Shown here: one piece after another, positions 1-3,943 of the stretch
How the letters are laid out: the number at the start of each line of letters is the position of its first letter
Position numbering within the stretch: the stretch's first letter is position 1
Source: Paracoccaceae bacterium
Lineage (GTDB): Bacteria > Pseudomonadota > Alphaproteobacteria > Rhodobacterales > Rhodobacteraceae
DNA length: 5,080 nucleotides
Assembly (NCBI GenBank): GCA_007121115.1
Contig: SKMI01000302.1
Span: 1-5,080, forward strand
Reading direction: 5' to 3'
Notes under the pieces: generated by a model
Seen by the model: only the letters and a program-made list of their open reading frames with translations
Databases searched by the model: none
Told to the model about the DNA's origin: nothing
Position numbers and translations under genes: made by a program

Positions 1-33
1 CCGCGCGCAGGTCTGTCTTGCGCTGACGCGCGG
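1..33. repeat. Inverted repeat at left edge of window
   Basis: CCGCGCG at 1-7 is a perfect inverted match to CGCGCGG at 27-33, with a 19-base loop. The repeat may continue beyond the window edge. It lies next to two tighter hairpins (38-76) in a 156-base stretch without a gene. Its role is unknown. It could be part of a compound transcription end, or chance in very GC-rich DNA. Confidence 0.3.
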
Positions 34-37
34 TTGA

Positions 38-76
38 AGGGGGCATTCTGCCCCCTCTGCGCGCGAAGCGCGCGCA
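38..76 (-). terminator. Tandem GC-rich hairpins downstream of the Fur/Mur gene
   Basis: Two back-to-back stem-loops are visible. AGGGGGC (38-44) pairs with GCCCCCT (50-56) around the loop ATTCT. TGCGCGCG (58-65) pairs with CGCGCGCA (69-76) around the 3-base loop AAG. They lie about 80 bases beyond the stop codon of the Fur/Mur gene and would end or protect the minus-strand transcript. Neither has a clear T-tract on either side, so they are not textbook Rho-independent terminators. The stems are symmetric and could also serve a plus-facing gene to the left of the window. The hairpins are certain from the sequence; the terminator role is inferred from their position. Confidence 0.5.
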
Positions 77-80
77 TTCA

Positions 81-110
81 CCCCCTGAGGATATTTCTGC
101 ACAGATGATG
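81..110. other. C-run / GAGGATATTT intergenic motif
   Basis: A run of five C (81-85) is followed by TGAGGATATTT (86-96) and CTGCACAGATGATG (97-110). This is a small A/T-containing island in GC-rich DNA, directly beside the tandem hairpins. From memory, similar strings (C- or G-run, then GAGGATATTT, then an A/G-rich end) recur between genes in Rhodobacteraceae genomes, often near gene ends. This has not been verified here. There is no supported reading frame across it, and I see no gene in 1-156. Confidence 0.35.
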
Positions 111-156
111 GGGCGGGTCGGTGCTGGCGCGCCGTAGATGCCGGTCGCGGGGGCGT

Positions 157-585
157 TCAGTCGGGTGGGTCGGATTTGGGCTCGAGGGGTTCGCCGTAGA
201 GTTCCAGCCGGTGGCCCAGCAGGCGATAGCCGAGCCGGCGGGCGATGCGTTCCTGCAGGGCCTCGATCTCGGGGTCGCAGAATTCGATGACATGGCCGGT
301 GTCCATGTCGATCAGGTGATCGTGGTGGGCGCGCTGGCTGTCTTCGAACCGGGCGCGGCCGTCGCCGAAATCGCGTTTTTCCAGCAGACCCGCTTCTTCG
401 AGCAGTTTGACCGTGCGATAGACCGTGGCGATGGAGATGCGCGGGTCGAGACGGCTGGCGCGGGCGTGCAGTTCCTCTGCATCCGGATGATCGCTTGCTT
501 CGGAGAGCACGCGAGCGATGGTCCGGCGCTGGCCGGTCATGCGCAGGCCCTGCGCTTCGATCCGCGAGATGAGGTCTTCTGCCAC
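157..585 (-). CDS. fur: Fur-family metalloregulator, Fur/Mur type
   Basis: This is a DNA-binding repressor that senses Fe(II) or Mn(II) and controls metal uptake. The protein is 142 aa when read from the GTG at 585. A winged helix occupies about residues 8-80 (RMTGQRRTIARVL; recognition helix within ISIATVYRTVKLLEEAGLL), followed by the dimerisation domain with HHDHLIDMDTGHVIEF. From this start, H33, E81, H88, H90 and E101 fall exactly on the metal-ligand positions of E. coli Fur, which favours the GTG. The frame stays open to a TTG at 702, which would add 39 unconserved residues, and no good ribosome site marks either start. The cysteine pairs of classical Fur and Zur are absent; the only Cys is C103. 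This fits the alphaproteobacterial group named Mur in rhizobia, so the sensed metal is probably manganese and/or iron. The distance to the upstream protease gene (142 bp) leaves room for its own promoter: TTGCCG at 702-697 with TAGGCT 17 bases on is only a weak match. Confidence 0.9.
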   Translation of the reverse strand: MAEDLISRIEAQGLRMTGQRRTIARVLSEASDHPDAEELHARASRLDPRISIATVYRTVKLLEEAGLLEKRDFGDGRARFEDSQRAHHDHLIDMDTGHVIEFCDPEIEALQERIARRLGYRLLGHRLELYGEPLEPKSDPPD

Positions 586-727
586 CGGGTTTGCGGTTCC
601 GTCGCTGGTTTCGCCGTCGGTCCCCGGCTGCCAGGCGCAGTCATGGACCGGGCGCGGGTTTTCCGATGGCGCCAGCCTATCCTGCCGGTCGCGATGCGGC
701 AATGCCGGGCGTGTGAACCCTGGCCGC

Positions 728-1420
728 TCAGGACTTGGGCAAGGAGCGCCAGCGCGTCTCCAGCGCCTCGATGGCGCGGATGCGGTCTTCGGTCTTGGGG
801 TGGCTCATCAGCCAGACCGGGGTGCCGCCGCGCGCGCCGACCAGGCTTTCGAGCTTGCGGAACATGGATTTCTGCGGCTCGGTGCCGATGCCGGATTTTT
901 CCAGCAGCGCGGCGGCATAGGCATCGGCCTCGTATTCGTCCGAACGGCTGAGCGAGGCGGCCAGCAGCGTGGTGATCCCGTTGGCGATCAGCACGCCCAG
1001 CCCCGGCAGGAAGCGGTTGAAGATGGTGGCCAGCGCCATGCGGATCGCATTCTGGCCCGAGAAATCGATCATCCGCCGCCTGGAATGTCCCAGCGCGACA
1101 TGGCCCAGTTCATGCGCGATGACCGAGGCCAGTTCCTCGGCGCTCACCTCGCCCTTGCGATACTTGTCGTAGAAGCCGCGGGTGATGAAGATGCGCCCGT
1201 CCGGGGCGGCGAGGCCATTCACTGTCTCCGTCTCATGCACATGGACGCGGACGTGTTCGATATCGAGCGCCCGGGCCATGCGGTCGGTCAGCTTCTTCAG
1301 CTTCGCATCCGCCAGCAGGGTCGAGCGCGCGTCGAGTTCCTTCGACGTGCGCCAGGCCGAGAACCAATAGATCAGCAGCGCGTAGCCTATGGCCAGCAGG
1401 ATCGGGGTGAGCTTGAGCAT
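728..1420 (-). CDS. M48-family zinc metallopeptidase, HtpX/Ste24-like
   Basis: This is a membrane-anchored zinc endopeptidase, probably acting in protein quality control at the inner membrane. It has 230 aa. An N-terminal hydrophobic helix (about residues 4-22) is followed by a basic and acidic linker. The zinc site is HELGH at 103-107, preceded by SVIA and followed by LGHSRRR. The third ligand is expected to be E162 in DEYEADAYA, and the family's SHP motif is at 206-208 (WLMSHPKTEDRI). A moderately hydrophobic stretch (about 128-157) lies between the two zinc motifs, as in HtpX-type enzymes. It is shorter than E. coli HtpX (293 aa, several N-terminal helices), so I call it M48, HtpX-like, and not a strict htpX orthologue. 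The ATG at 1420 is the first possible start because an in-frame TGA lies two codons upstream. No Shine-Dalgarno sequence is visible there, which suggests translational coupling to what precedes it. It follows the ZIP gene by 51 bp and is probably co-transcribed with it. Confidence 0.9.
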   Translation of the reverse strand: MLKLTPILLAIGYALLIYWFSAWRTSKELDARSTLLADAKLKKLTDRMARALDIEHVRVHVHETETVNGLAAPDGRIFITRGFYDKYRKGEVSAEELASVIAHELGHVALGHSRRRMIDFSGQNAIRMALATIFNRFLPGLGVLIANGITTLLAASLSRSDEYEADAYAAALLEKSGIGTEPQKSMFRKLESLVGARGGTPVWLMSHPKTEDRIRAIEALETRWRSLPKS

Positions 1421-1423
1421 GGT

Positions 1424-1468
1424 TCAGATATGGGGCAGGCGCGCGGGCATGGCAATATCCCTCAGCAT
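1424..1468 (-). CDS. Possible short upstream reading frame (14 codons) before the protease gene
   Basis: Between the ZIP and protease genes, an ATG at 1468 opens MLRDIAMPARLPHI and stops with TGA at 1426-1424, one codon before the protease ATG and in the same frame. The internal ATG at 1450 (8 codons) has the better ribosome site: GAGGG about 8 bases upstream. The protease start itself has none. The small frame could load ribosomes that then reinitiate on the protease gene. It could equally be chance, since short frames are common. There is no evidence that the peptide itself has a function. Confidence 0.2.
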   Translation of the reverse strand: MLRDIAMPARLPHI

Positions 1469-1471
1469 TCC

Positions 1472-2215
1472 TCAGCCCAGCAGCAGTGTCACACCCAGCA
1501 TCGCCGTGAAGGCCAGCGTGACGACCATCCCGAGCGTAGCGGTTTCGATTCCTTCGGAGGCTTCGGGCAGCAGTTCCGAAAAGATCATCCACAGCATGGC
1601 GCCTGCGGCGAGGCCCAGCCCCACGGGCAGCCAGGGCGTGAAGGTCAGGACGAAGAGGAAGGCGGGCACCGCCAGCAGCGGCTGCGGCAGCGAGGAGAAG
1701 ATGCTCCAGACCGCGGCCTTGCCCACGCTGGCGCCGCGCGGGACCATGACCAGCGCGATGGCCAGTCCTTCGGGCACGTTGTGCAGCGCGATGGCGATGG
1801 TGATGAAATCGCCCAGCTCGCGCCCGCCGCCATAGGCGACGCCGACGCCGATGCCTTCGGCCGCCGAATGCACGGTCATGACGCCCATGATCAGCAGGAT
1901 CTTCATGGCATCCGCGCCGCTGGCCCCGGCCACCGCCAGTCCATCGCCGTTGTCGAACAGGCGCTTGGCGATCCAGATGCCTGCCAGCCCGGCCAGCAGC
2001 CCCGCCAGCGTGCGCGGGGCCGAGAATTCGAACCCTTCGACGATCAGGCTGAAGCACGCGGCCAGCATCAGCCCCGCCGCCACAGCGTTTCCTAGTGCCA
2101 GCCAGCGCGGCGTGACGGTGGTCTTCATCGCCAGAAGGGGGAGGGCACCGATCCCGGTGGCCAGCGCGGTGATCAGGGCGGCCACGAAGACCAGCGTAAC
2201 GGTTGGGTCGGACAT
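1472..2215 (-). CDS. ZIP-family divalent metal transporter (GufA/ZupT-like)
   Basis: This is an inner-membrane permease that moves Zn(II), Fe(II), Mn(II) or similar ions, usually into the cytoplasm. It has 247 aa with eight predicted membrane helices at about 6-28, 38-60, 66-85, 104-128, 135-158, 170-192, 196-216 and 225-246. The ZIP metal-site motifs are in helix 4 (HSAAEG, 116-121) and helix 5 (HNVPEG, 145-150). E214 lies in the SELLPEA segment after helix 7. The loop between helices 3 and 4 is short and lacks the histidine-rich cluster found in many ZIPs. HS-AAEG in helix 4 departs from the HNxPEG of E. coli ZupT and suggests a GufA-like subgroup. The start at 2215 is supported by AGGA about 5 bases upstream and by a normal family N-terminus; an in-frame ATG at 2275 would add 20 untypical residues and run through the promoter. 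An ICE-like operator (2233-2249) suggests iron-responsive control. The transported metal cannot be told from the sequence. Confidence 0.9.
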   Translation of the reverse strand: MSDPTVTLVFVAALITALATGIGALPLLAMKTTVTPRWLALGNAVAAGLMLAACFSLIVEGFEFSAPRTLAGLLAGLAGIWIAKRLFDNGDGLAVAGASGADAMKILLIMGVMTVHSAAEGIGVGVAYGGGRELGDFITIAIALHNVPEGLAIALVMVPRGASVGKAAVWSIFSSLPQPLLAVPAFLFVLTFTPWLPVGLGLAAGAMLWMIFSELLPEASEGIETATLGMVVTLAFTAMLGVTLLLG

Positions 2216-2232
2216 GGTGTCCTGCCTGTTGT

Positions 2233-2249
2233 TTTGGAATGATTCTAAT
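2233..2249 (-). promoter_or_regulatory. ICE-like (Irr box) palindrome upstream of the ZIP gene
   Basis: On the minus strand the sequence reads ATTAGAA-TCA-TTCCAAA, a 7-3-7 inverted repeat. As I recall the iron control element of alphaproteobacterial Irr, TTTAGAA-NNN-TTCTAAA, it matches at 12 of 14 conserved positions. It is an A/T-rich island in very GC-rich DNA, centred 26 bases upstream of the ZIP start codon. It overlaps the likely -10 region, the expected place for a repressor site. Classical Fur, Zur and Mur boxes fit less well. Irr itself is not encoded in the window. The resemblance is seen directly; binding is inferred. Confidence 0.5.
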
Positions 2250-2275
2250 CTACTGACATCCACCGGCGGGTGCAA
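2247..2275 (-). promoter_or_regulatory. Candidate sigma-70 promoter for the ZIP gene
   Basis: A -35-like TTGCAC (2275-2270) is separated by exactly 17 bases from a -10-like TAGATT (2252-2247). The predicted transcription start, near 2240, would fall inside the ICE-like palindrome. It is placed correctly in the 78-bp gap after the preceding DUF3592 gene, so the ZIP gene probably has its own start of transcription. The hexamers match the consensus only moderately (3/6 and 4/6), so confidence is limited. Confidence 0.35.
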
Positions 2276-2293
2276 CCCCCCGGCAGTTGCCGC

Positions 2294-3010
2294 TCAGAGG
2301 TCTTCGGACCACCAGGCGTCACCGAACACGGGATCGATGCAGACCTCGATCTCCCGACCCCTGCGGTAGCGGGCCAGTTGGCGGCGCGGGCGCGGAAGGG
2401 ACTGGCCCGGCTGGCCGGTGGCGTCCTCCCAGTGCAAGGCGTGCCGCTGCGGGCCCGGCAGCAGGCTGTGCGTCTTGCGCAGGCCGGTGACGCGGGCCGT
2501 GCGCCGCGCGCCGTGGTGCCGTGCGCGCCGCGCCGATTGCGCGCGCCGTGCGCGCGGAGCGCCGATCACCAGCCCGGCCACCGTGACCAGAAGCCCCAGT
2601 CCTCCGAAGAGCGCCGCATTGGTCCGGTCCCGGCGCGGATCGATGCTGAACCGGTAAGGGTCCGCGGCGCTGTAGCGCAGGGGCAGGACCCCGCCGACGC
2701 GGGCCTGATCGAACAGCCTGCGGCTGACGGATAGTTGCGCGGTGATCGCAGGGTGGTCGGCGGGCTGGTAGGTGAGGTGCAGCCGGTAGCGGGGCAATCG
2801 CGGCCGCTCGAGGGAATACCGCCCCGGTCTGAACCGCTTGTCGATGACCTGCGCCTGCGCCTCCACCCCGTCACGCGCCAGCAGGCTGGCGTTGCCTACT
2901 GCGTTCAGCGCCAGCCAGGCAAGGCCAAGCCCAAGGCACAGCATCGCTGCCGACCAGTGCAGGCCAAGGCGCCAGAGCAGATGCCAGGAGAAGACGGCGT
3001 TGCGGTTCAT
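2294..3010 (-). CDS. DUF3592-type membrane protein, second of two paralogues
   Basis: The function is unknown. The protein has 238 aa: a short N-terminus containing LLWRLG (11-16), a membrane helix at about 18-37, an extracytoplasmic beta-rich module at about 43-125 (SLLARDGVEAQAQVIDK ... GGVLPLRYSAADP), a second membrane helix at about 132-150, and a cytoplasmic module at about 168-238 ending in AWWSEDL. A strongly basic linker follows helix 2 (residues 151-175, nine Arg and two His), which fixes the C-terminus inside by the positive-inside rule. Motifs and length match the neighbouring gene at 3084-3803 throughout (ARVTGLRKT / ARVTGMRQT; LHWEDATGQ / LQWVDASGQ), so the two arose by duplication. 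Start: the ATG at 3010 puts LLWRLG at nearly the same distance from the N-terminus as in the paralogue. An ATG at 3049 is also in frame and has GGGG upstream, but this sits inside a hairpin. This copy looks more diverged and more basic than its partner. Confidence 0.8.
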   Translation of the reverse strand: MNRNAVFSWHLLWRLGLHWSAAMLCLGLGLAWLALNAVGNASLLARDGVEAQAQVIDKRFRPGRYSLERPRLPRYRLHLTYQPADHPAITAQLSVSRRLFDQARVGGVLPLRYSAADPYRFSIDPRRDRTNAALFGGLGLLVTVAGLVIGAPRARRAQSARRARHHGARRTARVTGLRKTHSLLPGPQRHALHWEDATGQPGQSLPRPRRQLARYRRGREIEVCIDPVFGDAWWSEDL

Positions 3011-3051
3011 GATCCGGCCCCGGTCGGCGCGCTGGTCCGATCCGCCCATGC

Positions 3052-3074
3052 CCCCGGTTCCGCAGCGGCCGGGG
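3052..3074 (-). other. Strong hairpin between the two DUF3592 genes
   Basis: CCCCGG (3052-3057) pairs with CCGGGG (3069-3074). Inside them CCG (3060-3062) pairs with CGG (3066-3068) around the loop CAG. The hairpin begins 9 bases beyond the stop of the upstream gene. No T-tract follows on the minus strand, so it is not a canonical terminator. It could partly block read-through, stabilise the upstream message, or hide the G-run in front of the alternative ATG at 3049. It may also be incidental in GC-rich DNA. Confidence 0.35.
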
Positions 3075-3083
3075 AGCGGGGGG

Positions 3084-3803
3084 TCAGAAATCCTCTTCCC
3101 ACCAGCCGCGCCCGGTTTTCGGGTCCACATAGACGACGATGACGCTGCCTGCGGGATAGTCCGACAGGGCGTCATGCGTGTACATGCGCGATTCGCCTTC
3201 CTGCCCCGACGCATCGACCCATTGCAGCACGTACATCTGGCGGTTGTTCTTCTGGACGTTGGTTTGGCGCATGCCGGTCACGCGGGCCTGGCGAACCTCG
3301 CCCTTCGTCGCGGCGCGCAGGACCGAAAGCTTGCGCTTCCACATCCACCACGCAAGCCCGACGGTCACGATCGCTGCAATCAATCCGACCCCGCCGAAAA
3401 TCCAGCCGATCAGTCTGTTAGCGCCCGGTTCGATCTCGTTCACCTCGGGGCGGTGCGACACATAGCGGATGGGGACCTCGTCGCCCGCGCGCACCTGGTT
3501 ATAGAAGCTTCGCTGCACCGATTCAGTGTCCGAGAGCGGCGATCCGCCCTCGGGCCGGAAGGTGTAGGACAGGTAATATGTCACCGTGGTCCGACCGTCC
3601 GAATCCCGTCCCGTGCGGGTGTACTTGTCCTCGATGGTGGCGATGCCGTCGATTCCGTAGCGGTCCAGAAGCTGTGCCTGCTGGAACGTGTAGAGCCCGA
3701 CACCGCCGAAGCTGACCGCGAACAGGAGCGGGAACAGGACCCAGAGCGCGCCCAGCCGCCACAGCAGCCTTGGATAACTGACCTGCTTGCGCTGAATCGC
3801 CAT
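3084..3803 (-). CDS. DUF3592-type membrane protein, first of two paralogues
   Basis: The function is unknown. The protein has 239 aa. After PRLLWRLG (11-18) comes a membrane helix at about 19-40. An extracytoplasmic module at about 45-125 (LLDRYGIDGIATIEDKYTR ... YYLSYTFRPEGG ... AGDEVPIRYVSHRPE) has the DUF3592 pattern of a variable beta-sheet followed by a strand ending in Y-x-x-x-x-P. A second helix is at about 131-155, then a basic KRK stop, and a cytoplasmic module at about 168-239 (EVRQARVTGMRQT ... YVLQWVDASGQEG ... VIVVYVDPKTGRGWWEEDF) that resembles the first module. The start at 3803 has a good ribosome site (GAGGGACAGG just upstream) and a normal N-terminus; in-frame ATGs farther upstream would run through the intergenic region. 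It is the first gene of the minus-strand block and diverges from valS. A 73-bp gap separates it from its paralogue, with which it is probably co-transcribed. Confidence 0.82.
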   Translation of the reverse strand: MAIQRKQVSYPRLLWRLGALWVLFPLLFAVSFGGVGLYTFQQAQLLDRYGIDGIATIEDKYTRTGRDSDGRTTVTYYLSYTFRPEGGSPLSDTESVQRSFYNQVRAGDEVPIRYVSHRPEVNEIEPGANRLIGWIFGGVGLIAAIVTVGLAWWMWKRKLSVLRAATKGEVRQARVTGMRQTNVQKNNRQMYVLQWVDASGQEGESRMYTHDALSDYPAGSVIVVYVDPKTGRGWWEEDF

Positions 3804-3943
3804 GACCTGTCCCTCGTGCCACCTCCGCTGACGCATGATACTCCAATTCGCGGCGCCGGAACACCGCAACGCGGCCTTTCCCTCGGGCGCGGGGGGCGCT
3901 ACACCGTCGCGCGTGTCCCCGCCCGTGAAAGAGTGATGCCGAG
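3804..3943. promoter_or_regulatory. Divergent promoter region between the DUF3592 block and valS
   Basis: These 140 bases lie between two genes that point away from each other, so they must hold both promoters. For the minus-strand block, TATCAT at 3840-3835 is a good -10 hexamer and would give a leader of about 26 bases. The -35 at the right distance (TGTTCC, 3863-3858) is poor. For valS, only weak hexamers are visible (TTTCCC and TACACC, 17 bases apart). No T-box-like leader or attenuator is apparent, nor would one be expected in a proteobacterium. Confidence 0.4.

Noticed and set aside
121..951. Plus-strand open frame opposite the Fur/Mur gene and the protease end
   Set aside because: It is antisense to conserved Fur and M48 coding sequence and has no family features or ribosome site.
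518..2095. Long plus-strand open frame (525 codons) opposite the Fur, protease and ZIP genes
   Set aside because: It lies antisense to three well-recognised genes, spans their gaps, and has a biased Gln/His/Gly/Asp/Arg composition with no domain pattern. It is a shadow of high-GC codon use.
2233..2249. Zur or classical Fur box in front of the ZIP gene
   Set aside because: A Zur site was tempting because ZIP proteins often carry zinc. However, the sequence lacks the GTTATAAC-type core of Zur boxes and the GATAAT repeats of Fur boxes. The ICE form fits clearly better.
2490..2560. G/C repeat tract as a possible CRISPR or tandem repeat
   Set aside because: The units are irregular and lie inside a coding frame with an Arg-rich product. 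There is no repeat-spacer spacing.
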